Below are positions 21,122 to 29,382 of a stretch of 60,000 nt of DNA, one piece after another. The notes beneath the pieces are model-generated. The model searched no databases, had not been told where the DNA came from, and saw only the letters and a program-made list of their open reading frames with translations. The stretch comes from Commensalibacter melissae (lineage in GTDB: Bacteria > Pseudomonadota > Alphaproteobacteria > Acetobacterales > Acetobacteraceae): NCBI RefSeq assembly GCF_003691365.1, contig NZ_CP033087.1, positions 142,501 to 202,500 of the forward strand. The letters run 5' to 3'. Position numbers and translations under genes: made by a program. Numbering within the stretch: the first letter of the stretch is position 1; every line of letters begins with the position of its first letter.

Positions 21122-22509
21122 TGGAACATCAACGTGTAATTAATTCGACAATCCTGCGAGAATATGATATTCGCGGCATTTATGAACAGACTTTTTTTGT
21201 CGAGGATGCCTATGCGATCGGACGGTCCTTTGGCAGTTTGGTCGCAAGGAAAAATGGAAAAAAAGTTGTTGTTGGTTATGATGGTCGGGTTAGTTCGCCT
21301 GATTTAGAGGCCGCTCTGGTAAATGGATTAAAGAAAAGCGGTTTGGAAGTTGTCCGTATCGGTCGTGGTCCGACCCCAATGCTCTATTTTGCTTCAACAG
21401 TTATGCAGGCTGATGGTGCTGTTATGGTTACGGCCAGTCATAATCCCAAAGAATATAATGGGATGAAATTCATGCTGGGTGGCAAACCGTTTTTTGGTAA
21501 GCAGATTCAGGATTTAGGGGCACAGGTTGCGGCTGGTGATGTGGTTCCAGAGGGTAATGGTACAGTTCGCAAGGTTGATGTTTCAGAAGATTATATTAAT
21601 CGGCTTTTGGAAGATTTTGGGGGAACTGAACGGAAATTACGTGTTGTCTGGGATAACAGTAATGGGGCTGCTGGTGATATTCTAACCCGTTTGGTTCAGA
21701 AGTTGCCCGGTGAACATATTGTTCTGAATGGAACGATAGACGGCGATTTTCCCGCTCATAGTCCAGACCCTACTGTTCCCAAAAACCTTGTTCAGCTTCA
21801 GAAAGAGGTGGCCAATCGCAAGGCTGATATTGGTATTGCGTTTGATGGTGATGCCGATCGTATTGGCGTGATTGATGACAAAGGTAATATCCTTTGGGGT
21901 GATCAGCTTATGGTTATTTTTAGTCGTGATATTCTTGCCAGCAATCAAGGGGCAACGATTGTTGCTGATGTTAAAGCAAGCAAAATTCTTTTTGATGAAA
22001 TTCAAAAAGCGGGTGGAAATCCTTTGATGTGGTGTACTGGACATTCCTTGATCAAGGCCAAAATGGCTGAATCAAAGGCTGTTCTCGGTGGGGAAATGTC
22101 TGGTCATATTTTCTTTGCAGATAAATGGTACGGGTTTGACGACGCATTATACGTTGCAGTCAGAACGCTTGATATTGTCGCCCGGTTAAAGGGTCCTTTA
22201 TCAGAAGTAACAGAGTCTTTGCCCAAAGCAATTTCTACTCCTGAAATTCGTTTTGATTGTTCCGATGAGCGTAAATTCACTGTTGTCCGTGAAGTGGCTG
22301 AACGGTTAAAGGAAGAGAAGGCCAATGTCGTGACGATTGATGGTGTAAGGGTGAATACAGAAGATGGATGGTGGCTTTTAAGGGCTTCCAACACTCAAGC
22401 TGCTTTAGTGGCACGAGCGGAGAGTACATCTGATGAGGGATTGGAGCGATTGAAAAATGCTTTAAAAGCCCAGTTGAAGGCTTCTGGTGTGGAATTTCCA
22501 GAAGAATAA
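21121..22509 (+). CDS. Phosphomannomutase/phosphoglucomutase
   Basis: 462 residues, AlgC/ManB-type alpha-D-phosphohexomutase. It interconverts hexose 1- and 6-phosphates through a phosphoserine enzyme. Key sites: phosphoserine loop VTASHNPKEYNGMKF with S106, the magnesium loop FDGDADRIGV with D242, D244 and D246, the sugar-binding loop GGEMSGHIFF and the phosphate-binding loop RASNTQAALVARAES near the C-terminus. Overlap with galU by one base implies that both are co-translated and together convert glucose 6-phosphate to UDP-glucose. A terminator follows at 22548-22581. Confidence 0.93.
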   Translation: MEHQRVINSTILREYDIRGIYEQTFFVEDAYAIGRSFGSLVARKNGKKVVVGYDGRVSSPDLEAALVNGLKKSGLEVVRIGRGPTPMLYFASTVMQADGAVMVTASHNPKEYNGMKFMLGGKPFFGKQIQDLGAQVAAGDVVPEGNGTVRKVDVSEDYINRLLEDFGGTERKLRVVWDNSNGAAGDILTRLVQKLPGEHIVLNGTIDGDFPAHSPDPTVPKNLVQLQKEVANRKADIGIAFDGDADRIGVIDDKGNILWGDQLMVIFSRDILASNQGATIVADVKASKILFDEIQKAGGNPLMWCTGHSLIKAKMAESKAVLGGEMSGHIFFADKWYGFDDALYVAVRTLDIVARLKGPLSEVTESLPKAISTPEIRFDCSDERKFTVVREVAERLKEEKANVVTIDGVRVNTEDGWWLLRASNTQAALVARAESTSDEGLERLKNALKAQLKASGVEFPEE

Positions 22510-22547
22510 ATTGAGATTAGAATTTTAACTGGTTTCTATTTTTTTAT

Positions 22548-22581
22548 AAAAAGGATACAGTCTAGCGATTGTATCCTTTTT
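22548..22581 (+). terminator. Intrinsic terminator behind the galU-phosphohexomutase operon
   Basis: Perfect 12-bp stem aaaaaggataca (22548-22559) / tgtatccttttt (22570-22581) with a 10-nt loop. It ends only 12 bp before the start chosen for the next gene. Confidence 0.85.
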
Positions 22582-22593
22582 GTTATCTATCAA

Positions 22594-23454
22594 ATGATAT
22601 ATGCCATGAATGTTCCATTATTATTTAACCGTTCTCTTCTGAAATTGCATCGAGATAGATCTGTTTTATATCATTTTGAAATACAGGATATCTTTCAACA
22701 ATGTACGGATCGGTTACTGGAACGACTTGACGATATAAATCGTTCCTTTGAATTTGCCTTGGAAATCGGAGGGCGAGGGTATGTTTCTTCCTACTTAAAA
22801 AATAGAAAAATAAAGATGATATCGGCAGATTTGTCGGCAGATTTGGTCTCAATGAATGTAAATTCGAAAATCTGTATGGATGAAGAATTCTTGCCTTTTA
22901 AATCAGGATGCTTTGATCTGGTTATTGCGAATTTTAACTTGCATTGGGTTAATGATTTGCCTGGTACTTTATTACAAATTCGAAGAATTTTGAAGCCTGA
23001 TGGTCTTTTCCTGGCGGCAATTCCTATACTTCCGACTCTTTCTTTATTACGAACCGTAATGGCTGAAGTTGAAATGGAATATTGTGGTGCTGTTTTGCCG
23101 CATATTTCTCCATTACCTGATTTAAGATCATGTGCAAGTTTGATGCAACGGGCTGGTTTTGCCTTACCCACTATTGATAAGGAGGCGATTGAAATTGTTT
23201 ATCGCTCTTCATTGGCTTTATTTCGGGATCTGCGTTGGGCAGGGGAAACAAATTCCTTGCAAATGCATCAGGCTTATTTTGCAAAAAAAACTTTATTTGC
23301 CGAATTTATTGCACGTTTGGAAACTTTTAAACCTATTAAAGTTGATATAAATTTTGCCATTTTAACAGGTTGGTCTCCCGACGCGTCACAACCTCAACCT
23401 TTAAAACCTGGTCAATTCAAAATGTCTTTGGAAGAAGCGTTGCGGAATAAATAG
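22594..23454 (+). CDS. SAM-dependent methyltransferase-fold protein, NDUFAF5/BioC-like
   Basis: 286 residues. The N-terminus LLFNRSLLKLHRDRSVLYH is the start pattern of the alphaproteobacterial relatives of mitochondrial NDUFAF5. SAM-binding motif I is degenerate-looking but recognisable as FALEIGGRGYVSSYL; motif II/III regions are KMISADLSADLV and CFDLVIANFNLHWVNDLPGTL, then IRRILKPDGLFLAAI. NDUFAF5 hydroxylates an arginine in a complex I subunit; whether the bacterial relatives do the same is not established here. The start is uncertain: ATG at 22606 (MNVPLLFNR) is equally plausible, and neither has a clear ribosome-binding site because the preceding terminator is so close. Confidence 0.8.
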   Translation: MIYAMNVPLLFNRSLLKLHRDRSVLYHFEIQDIFQQCTDRLLERLDDINRSFEFALEIGGRGYVSSYLKNRKIKMISADLSADLVSMNVNSKICMDEEFLPFKSGCFDLVIANFNLHWVNDLPGTLLQIRRILKPDGLFLAAIPILPTLSLLRTVMAEVEMEYCGAVLPHISPLPDLRSCASLMQRAGFALPTIDKEAIEIVYRSSLALFRDLRWAGETNSLQMHQAYFAKKTLFAEFIARLETFKPIKVDINFAILTGWSPDASQPQPLKPGQFKMSLEEALRNK

Positions 23455-23782
23455 AATCAGTTTTAATTTACGAATAATATAAAATTTTTATTTTGGAATT
23501 TAATTTTTTAGATTATATGAAAAAAATCTGATTGTTAATTTTTTAGAATAAGAAAAAGTTCTGTATAATTTTAAATTTATTGATCTATTTATTATTGAAC
23601 AATAGTTGTAATAATTTAAGTTATATAAATCAAATAGTTATTAAATATACATTTTTATTCATAATATATTTTTTTTAAAATTTTAATTTTAGGTTTCTTG
23701 CAAAGAATGATGATTTAAAAAGCTTTATATTGATGATATAACCGATCATAATTGTAAAATTTTGATATGAAAAGTAAGCGGT
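23455..23782. other. 328-bp AT-rich gap upstream of argG
   Basis: Extremely AT-rich, with no gene, no repeat structure and no clear terminator. It presumably contains the argG promoter, but no -35/-10 pair stands out from the background. Confidence 0.4.
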
Positions 23783-25012
23783 ATGGCACATAAGAATGTA
23801 AAAAAAGTTGTTCTGGCCTATTCGGGAGGGTTGGATACTTCTGTTATTTTACGGTGGTTACAAAAAACATATGAATGTGAGGTTGTAACCTTTACGGCTG
23901 ATTTGGGACAAGGGGAAGAATTGGGTCCAGCCCGTAAAAAAGCGGAAATGTTTGGTGTAAAAGAAATTTTTGTCGAGGATTTGCGTGAAGAATTCGTAAG
24001 GGATTATGTCTTTCCAATGTTTCGTGCCAACACGCTATACGAAGGACAATATTTATTGGGAACTTCAATCGCGCGTCCACTTATTTCTAAAAGACAAATT
24101 GAAATTGCCGAACAGGTGGGGGCTGATGCCGTTGCGCATGGGGCAACGGGTAAAGGGAATGACCAGGTTCGATTTGAGCTGGCCTATTATGCATTAAAAC
24201 CCGATGTCACTGTTATTTCGCCTTGGCGTGAATGGGATCTCGCTTCTCGTAACCGTTTATTGCAGTTTGCTGAAGAAAATCAGATTCCGGTTACTCATGA
24301 TAAACGTGGAGAAGCTCCCTTTTCGGTCGATGCCAATCTTTTACATTCATCTTCGGAAGGGAAAATTTTGGAAGATCCTTCCCTTCCTCCTGATGAAGCT
24401 GTTTTTCAGCGAACAATTTCACCGGAAGATGCTCCAGATAAGGCGACTGAAATCAGTATTGATTTCAAAGCTGGTGATCCTGTAGCGATTAATGGAATTG
24501 TAATGTCCCCGGCAACTATACTGGCTCGTTTGAACGAGTTGGGTAAGGCCAATGGTATCGGGCGTCTTGATCTGGTTGAAAATCGTTTTGTTGGCATGAA
24601 ATCTCGTGGAATTTATGAAACACCGGGTGGAACGATCTTATTATTTGCCCATAGAAATATGGAATCGATCACTCTTGATCGTGAGGCCGGGCATTTAAAG
24701 GATAGTATCATGCCTCGTTATGCGGAATTAATTTATAATGGTTTCTGGTTCTCACCAGAGCGCCGAATGCTGCAGGCCCTGATTGATGAAAGTCAGCATT
24801 CTGTTACCGGTCGTGTAAAATTGAAGCTGTATAAAGGTAATATTATCTTGATGGGACGTGAAAGTCCGAATAGTCTCTACGATATGCGTGTTGTAACATT
24901 TGAAGATGATGAAGGTGCATATAATCAAATGGATGCACAGGGCTTCATTAAATTAAATGCGTTACGACTACGTTTGGGCGCACAGGCAGGTCGACGTGGC
25001 GGTGCCTTGTAA
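23783..25012 (+). CDS. argG: Argininosuccinate synthase
   Basis: 409 residues, full length for ArgG. It condenses citrulline and aspartate with ATP to argininosuccinate in arginine synthesis. The N-type ATP pyrophosphatase P-loop AYSGGLDTS lies at residues 12-20; [14 protein letters not shown] and the C-terminal [19 protein letters not shown] region are characteristic. The ATG has an AAGTAAG ribosome-binding region. The gene is followed within 25 bp by the FKBP lipoprotein gene. Confidence 0.98.
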   Translation: MAHKNVKKVVLAYSGGLDTSVILRWLQKTYECEVVTFTADLGQGEELGPARKKAEMFGVKEIFVEDLREEFVRDYVFPMFRANTLYEGQYLLGTSIARPLISKRQIEIAEQVGADAVAHGATGKGNDQVRFELAYYALKPDVTVISPWREWDLASRNRLLQFAEENQIPVTHDKRGEAPFSVDANLLHSSSEGKILEDPSLPPDEAVFQRTISPEDAPDKATEISIDFKAGDPVAINGIVMSPATILARLNELGKANGIGRLDLVENRFVGMKSRGIYETPGGTILLFAHRNMESITLDREAGHLKDSIMPRYAELIYNGFWFSPERRMLQALIDESQHSVTGRVKLKLYKGNIILMGRESPNSLYDMRVVTFEDDEGAYNQMDAQGFIKLNALRLRLGAQAGRRGGAL

Positions 25013-25036
25013 AATTTGAATAATCAGGAGTTGAAA

Positions 25037-25519
25037 ATGAAAAAGATGCTTTCTTGGATAGTTCCTGCGGTTTTGGCAATTCCCTTGGTTGCTTGCGCTG
25101 GTAGTAAAAAGGAGCAATTAACCCCCGAACAGTTTATGCAAAAGGTTGAGGCTGAACCGGGAGTGAAAACATTACCTAGTGGATTGGCTTACCGTATTAT
25201 CCAGTCTGGAAACCCTAAGGAAGCCTCTCCTGCTCCAGGGGATCTAATTTTGGCGGAATATGAAGGGCGTTTGCCAGACGGTGTCATATTTGATTCATCA
25301 GATCGGCATGGTGGTGGTTTAATGCAAATGCCTGTTGAGGGATTAATACCTGGCTGGATGGAAGCCCTGCCTAAAATGCATCCTGGCGATGTTTGGCAGC
25401 TTTATGTTCCGCCTAAATTAGGGTATGGAGAAAAATCTATGGGGATTATTCCTTCAAATAGCCCATTAATTTTTAAGATTCATCTTGTTGGGGTAACCAA
25501 AAACCAACCGGATAACTAA
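25037..25519 (+). CDS. FKBP-type peptidyl-prolyl isomerase, predicted lipoprotein
   Basis: 160 residues from the ATG at 25037. A signal peptide ends with a lipobox-like LVACAGS (Cys 20), so it is probably a membrane-anchored periplasmic protein. The FKBP domain follows: GDLILAEYEGRLPDGVIFDSS, LIPGWMEALPKMHPGDVWQLYVPPKLGYGEK and the end IFKIHLVGV. It catalyses cis-trans isomerisation of proline bonds in exported proteins. The start is fixed by AGGAG 6 nt upstream; an in-frame TTG at 25016 has none and would spoil the signal peptide. Confidence 0.92.
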   Translation: MKKMLSWIVPAVLAIPLVACAGSKKEQLTPEQFMQKVEAEPGVKTLPSGLAYRIIQSGNPKEASPAPGDLILAEYEGRLPDGVIFDSSDRHGGGLMQMPVEGLIPGWMEALPKMHPGDVWQLYVPPKLGYGEKSMGIIPSNSPLIFKIHLVGVTKNQPDN

Positions 25520-25542
25520 TAAATAAAGGATTAAGGTGATTT

Positions 25543-26556
25543 ATGAGTGTCAAGCCGTCAGGTAAGCGCGTATTTTCAGGAATTCAACCAACTGGTATCC
25601 CGCATTTGGGAAATTATCTGGGGGCCATTCAGTACTGGGTTGATATTCAACAGGATAATGAATGTATCTATTGCCTGGTTGATATGCATGCCTTGACGGT
25701 TTGGCAGGAACCCGTATCCCTACGAAAACAGACTTTGGAACAGACGGCTGTTTTATTGGCTGCTGGTATTGATCCCAACAAGCATATCTTATTTAATCAA
25801 TCAGCTGTATCCGCTCATGCGCGTTTGGCGTGGATTTTCAATTGTGTTGCGCGAATTGGCTGGATGAACCGGATGACACAGTTTAAAGATAAGGCGGGCA
25901 AAAACAGGGAGGCCAATTCTGTAGGATTGTATGTTTATCCTAATTTAATGGCCGCTGATATTTTGGCATATAGGGCAACGTGTGTACCTGTTGGTGAGGA
26001 TCAGCGTCAACATCTGGAATTAACAAATGATATTGCCCAGAAATTCAATCATGACTACAAAACCGATTTCTTTCCTGTTGTCGAGGGATTTATTCCAAAA
26101 ACAAGCGCCCGTGTAATGAATTTAAGGGATGGTAGTAAAAAAATGTCCAAATCGGATCCTTCCGAACAGGGGAGGATTGAGTTACTGGATGAGGATGATG
26201 CAATTACGAATAAAATTAAACGGGCAAAAAGTGATTCTGAACCCTTACCGTCTGAACAGGAAGGGTTGTCACATCGTTTAGAGGCGTTAAATTTAGTGTC
26301 AATTTATTCAGTTTTAGCCAAGCAATCGATTGAACAGGTGCTCCAGGATTTTGGCGGAAAAGGATTTAGTCCTTTTAAATCCGCATTGTCAGATCTTTTA
26401 ATTCAAAAAATTGCACCAATCAGAGAGGAAACAAAGAAAATGTTGGCAGATAAACAATATCTACAGACAATTTTGAAAGAGGGTGCCGAGAAGGCATCAG
26501 CAATTGCTGATCCTATTGTGTCTGAAGCAGAATATATCGTGGGGTTTTTAAAATAA
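25543..26556 (+). CDS. trpS: Tryptophanyl-tRNA synthetase
   Basis: 337 residues. Class I synthetase: the HIGH-like box is PHLGNYLGA (H21-N24) and the KMSKS loop is at 200-204. Conserved segments include [28 protein letters not shown] and [13 protein letters not shown]. It charges tRNA-Trp. AAGGTG precedes the ATG. The following gene begins 3 bp after the stop, so translation is probably coupled. Confidence 0.98.
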   Translation: MSVKPSGKRVFSGIQPTGIPHLGNYLGAIQYWVDIQQDNECIYCLVDMHALTVWQEPVSLRKQTLEQTAVLLAAGIDPNKHILFNQSAVSAHARLAWIFNCVARIGWMNRMTQFKDKAGKNREANSVGLYVYPNLMAADILAYRATCVPVGEDQRQHLELTNDIAQKFNHDYKTDFFPVVEGFIPKTSARVMNLRDGSKKMSKSDPSEQGRIELLDEDDAITNKIKRAKSDSEPLPSEQEGLSHRLEALNLVSIYSVLAKQSIEQVLQDFGGKGFSPFKSALSDLLIQKIAPIREETKKMLADKQYLQTILKEGAEKASAIADPIVSEAEYIVGFLK

Positions 26557-26559
26557 AGA

Positions 26560-26976
26560 ATGAAACAGCAGGTTGGTAAATTGAGTGTTAAAACGCAAGG
26601 TCAGGGATTAACCATGATTACGGCTGACCTGTCCAGTTGGATTTTGCGATCAGCCATCAATACTGGCCTGTTAACGATATGGTGTAAACATACATCAGCT
26701 TCTTTAATCGTTCAAGAAAATACGGATATTTCGGTAAGAAGTGATATTCTAAATTATTTTAATGATCTTGTTCCAGAAAATCGCTCCTATCAGCATGCTG
26801 ATGAGGGGAGTGACGATATGCCCGCCCATTTAAAAACGATGTTGACCGAAACCTCCTTGTCTATTCCTGTCATTGATCGGAAATTAAGTTTAGGGTCATG
26901 GCAGGCCGTTTATTTGTTTGAACATAGAAAAAGGCCACATATTCGAGAACTGGTTTTACATGTAATGGGGAACTAG
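26560..26976 (+). CDS. YjbQ family (UPF0047) protein
   Basis: 138 residues. Motifs CKHTSASLIVQENTD and HADEGSDDMPAHLK, then a conserved LGSWQAVYLFEHR, identify the YjbQ family, a small trimeric fold that carries weak thiamine-phosphate synthase activity in E. coli; the physiological role is not settled. Complete and of normal length. It starts 3 bp after trpS. Confidence 0.92.
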   Translation: MKQQVGKLSVKTQGQGLTMITADLSSWILRSAINTGLLTIWCKHTSASLIVQENTDISVRSDILNYFNDLVPENRSYQHADEGSDDMPAHLKTMLTETSLSIPVIDRKLSLGSWQAVYLFEHRKRPHIRELVLHVMGN

Positions 26977-26996
26977 AGAATAATGATATTAAGAAA

Positions 26997-27728
26997 ATGC
27001 TATCGAAAGCTTATCTTGATATAATTGATTTTTTATTTCCGCCACGCTGTATTTTATGCGGTGTTCATATTCAACGATCTGGATATTTATGCTCTGACTG
27101 TTTCAAACAGCTTGAATTTATTGTGGAGCCCTGTTGTGAACAATGTGGAACGCCTTTTCTTTCTGATTCAGAGGCGGGAGAGGATCATCTTTGTTTGAGT
27201 TGTCGGGAAGAGCCATGTTTATGGGAAAAGGGGCGGGCAGCTTTTGTATATAACGAAGGGATTAAAAAGTTAATTTTACCCTTAAAATATGCAGATCGGT
27301 TGAATGGCTTGAACTTTTTAGCAGGTTCTATTTGGAATATTGCCAATCCCTTTTTTGATAATGCTGCATATATAATTCCTGTTCCGTTATACAAGAAACG
27401 TTTGCGACATAGAAAATACAATCAATCGGCCCTGCTGGGAAAAAAATTGGCCAAAAGATCAAATATTCCCCTTTTATTATTGGCCTTGAAAAGAATTAGG
27501 GATACACAGTCCTTGGGACATTTGAATAAACAGGAACGACAAGATTTACTGGAAAATGCATTTCAGGTTAATCCAGCCTATTCAAAAATTCTTCAGGGTA
27601 AGACAATTATATTGGTGGATGATGTTATGACCACGGGCAGTACCCTGATGGCCTGTAGCAGAATATTACTAGAAGCGGGTGTAAAACGCATATTTGTGGT
27701 TGTTATTGCAAAAGTAAGTTATTTCTGA
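26997..27728 (+). CDS. comF: ComF family phosphoribosyltransferase-like protein
   Basis: 243 residues. The N-terminal part has paired cysteines (CILCG, CSDC, CEQCG, CLSC) forming zinc-knuckle-like sites; the C-terminal part is a type I phosphoribosyltransferase domain with the PRPP loop IILVDDVMTTGSTL. ComF proteins support DNA uptake in naturally competent species by coupling to the ComFA helicase/PriA; in alphaproteobacteria the gene is usually next to glutaredoxin 3, as here. Confidence 0.9.
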   Translation: MLSKAYLDIIDFLFPPRCILCGVHIQRSGYLCSDCFKQLEFIVEPCCEQCGTPFLSDSEAGEDHLCLSCREEPCLWEKGRAAFVYNEGIKKLILPLKYADRLNGLNFLAGSIWNIANPFFDNAAYIIPVPLYKKRLRHRKYNQSALLGKKLAKRSNIPLLLLALKRIRDTQSLGHLNKQERQDLLENAFQVNPAYSKILQGKTIILVDDVMTTGSTLMACSRILLEAGVKRIFVVVIAKVSYF

Positions 27729-27818
27729 AAATAAAATTATTCATTTATAGTTTATAAATTATAGATTATCATAAATAAGATATATTATTTGTAATTAAAT
27801 GTTTTTGGGAGAAAAACT

Positions 27819-28073
27819 ATGGCAAAAGTTGAAATATATACACAACCAGGATGTCCTTTTTGTCAAAAAGCTCTGACGCTCTTAAATTTAAAAGGCGTGA
27901 AATTTAATCAGATTAATGCTCCTAAAGGTACGGCAGAACGAGAAGAGGCAATAAAACGTTCGGGGGGTAAGACTACTGTTCCGCAAATTTTTATAAATGG
28001 CCAGTCAGTGGGTGGATGTGATGATTTGTTAAGGATGGAAGAGACCGGGAAGCTTGATGCATTATTGAAATAA
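27819..28073 (+). CDS. grxC: Glutaredoxin 3
   Basis: 84 residues. Dithiol active site CPFC at residues 12-15 after a strand VEIYTQPG, the cis-proline in KTTVPQIFING, and the glutathione-binding end GGCDDLLRMEETGKL. It reduces disulfides and mixed disulfides with glutathione in the cytoplasm. GGGAGAAA precedes the ATG. comF lies 90 bp upstream. Confidence 0.97.
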   Translation: MAKVEIYTQPGCPFCQKALTLLNLKGVKFNQINAPKGTAEREEAIKRSGGKTTVPQIFINGQSVGGCDDLLRMEETGKLDALLK

Positions 28074-28103
28074 ATCAATAAATACTGATTTATTTATTAA
28101 TAA

Positions 28104-28604
28104 ATGGAGATAATTAAGCAAGTGTTAAATAAAAGTAAAGTTATAACCAAGATCTTAGGTGCTGTGATAGGCGGAATGTTCTTATGTTGTCCCTTTTATG
28201 AAAATTACGCGCAAAATCTGAATGAAACCAGATCCATGCCAGAAATTGGATTATGGACAACCAAGGCAGAAGACGGTGTTTTTCAGATATATAAATGTGG
28301 TGAGGGTCTTTGTGGCAAATTTGTAGGGATGCAATATAAAGGACCTGTTGCTCCCGTGAGTTCTAAAGGAACTTCCCAGTGCAATTTTTTAATGTTGCGT
28401 AATTTTATGCGTAAGGAAAAAAGTAAATATTGGGTAGGAAAAATTATCGATCCCCGGAATGAAAAAATTTATGATGCCAAAATCTGGATTGACGATCATG
28501 ATCAATTAAAAATCCGGGGTTTTATGGGGATCAGCCTATTTGGTGAAACACATGTTTGGCATCGGTATAATCATGTGATCGATAAAGGTTGTAGAATTAA
28601 ATAA
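28104..28604 (+). CDS. DUF2147 family secreted protein
   Basis: 166 residues. An N-terminal signal-like hydrophobic segment (ILGAVIGGMFLCCPFY) precedes a domain beginning IGLWTTKAEDGVFQIYKCGEGLCGKFVG and continuing WVGKIIDPRNEKIYDAKIWI and GFMGISLFGETHVWHRY, the recognised DUF2147 pattern (lipocalin-like beta-barrel, function unknown). The start is uncertain: ATG 28104 lacks a ribosome-binding site, while a GTG at 28122 has GGAG about 12 nt upstream. A strong hairpin follows. Confidence 0.85.
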   Translation: MEIIKQVLNKSKVITKILGAVIGGMFLCCPFYENYAQNLNETRSMPEIGLWTTKAEDGVFQIYKCGEGLCGKFVGMQYKGPVAPVSSKGTSQCNFLMLRNFMRKEKSKYWVGKIIDPRNEKIYDAKIWIDDHDQLKIRGFMGISLFGETHVWHRYNHVIDKGCRIK

Positions 28605-28958
28605 TGTTATTTTATTTCTACAAATAATTATTTTTTATTATTTCAATTGTTATCAAGAGCGTAATTAATAAATCGTAATGATTTATAATGGTTACGCTCT
28701 TAATTATTATATATTTTATATTTCGAATAAATTATTATTAAATTAAAGAATAGATTTTATAAATATTCGTTAAATTATATCAATAATAAATAAATCGTAT
28801 TAAATTAATGATTTATTCTTTGTATTTTTATTGATATTATTAAAGATAAATTTTATTTGTTGAATCAATTACATATTTTTTATCTTATTTAAAAATCTTT
28901 TTATATAAAGATTAGGAAACTGATTTTATATAAAAATGGCGAATTAAAAGGAAATATT
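28605..28958. other. 354-bp AT-rich gap before the adhesin-lipid locus
   Basis: Apart from the hairpin at 28655-28701 this stretch holds no gene. The following ~250 bp are almost pure A/T and probably carry the promoter of the next operon. Confidence 0.4.
28655..28701. terminator. Long hairpin behind the DUF2147 gene
   Basis: Outer arms aagagcgtaa (28655-28664) and ttacgctctt (28692-28701) pair perfectly over 10 bp; inside, ataaatc and gatttat form a second perfect 7-bp stem around a 5-nt loop. The T run after it is short and interrupted, so it is either a terminator or an mRNA 3' end stabiliser. Confidence 0.65.
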
Positions 28959-29300
28959 ATGGCCTATGTATTTACCCAGGTTTTTACCGGTAGGGAAAAA
29001 TGGATAAAGCTTACAAAGGCAATCAAAGAACAAGTTTTGCAACGCATGATTTCAAGTCTATCAACCTTGGCAGGTGAAAATCGGGTCCAGTTAATCGCTA
29101 TTGGTCAAATAGACGGAAAAGTTCCTCGTGCAGTGGATGCGGAATATTATGTAACCTGGTCTGTACCAATTAATGAGTTGACTTCATATATAGTTAGACA
29201 TTTTCAAGAAAGTGAATGGAATGAATATTTTGAATTGGTCAATATTGGGGGGAAAGCTTTGACTATCCCTCAATTTGCGGAAGTTATTTTAAGAGAATAA
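28959..29300 (+). CDS. Small protein of unknown function upstream of the Hint adhesin
   Basis: 113 residues, cytoplasmic, no signal peptide or membrane segment. I do not recognise the family with certainty. The sequence alternates short strands and helices (VFTQVFTGREKWIKL; VQLIAIGQIDG; AEYYVTWSVP; LTSYIVRHFQESEWNEYFELVNIGG), which would fit a small ferredoxin-like alpha/beta-barrel domain such as those found in dimeric DUF families. AAAAGGAAAT precedes the ATG. It lies 82 bp upstream of the Hint protein on the same strand with no terminator between, so it is probably in the same transcript. Confidence 0.6.
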   Translation: MAYVFTQVFTGREKWIKLTKAIKEQVLQRMISSLSTLAGENRVQLIAIGQIDGKVPRAVDAEYYVTWSVPINELTSYIVRHFQESEWNEYFELVNIGGKALTIPQFAEVILRE

Positions 29301-29382
29301 TGCCAGATATATTTAACTAGATCATATTAATCAATTGAACAATATTTAAAAATACCATTGACTTTAATTAAGGATGAAATTA

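Noticed and set aside
22594-23454. Assignment of the methyltransferase as BioC
   Set aside because: The N-terminal LHRDR pattern fits the NDUFAF5-like group better and there are no biotin genes nearby.
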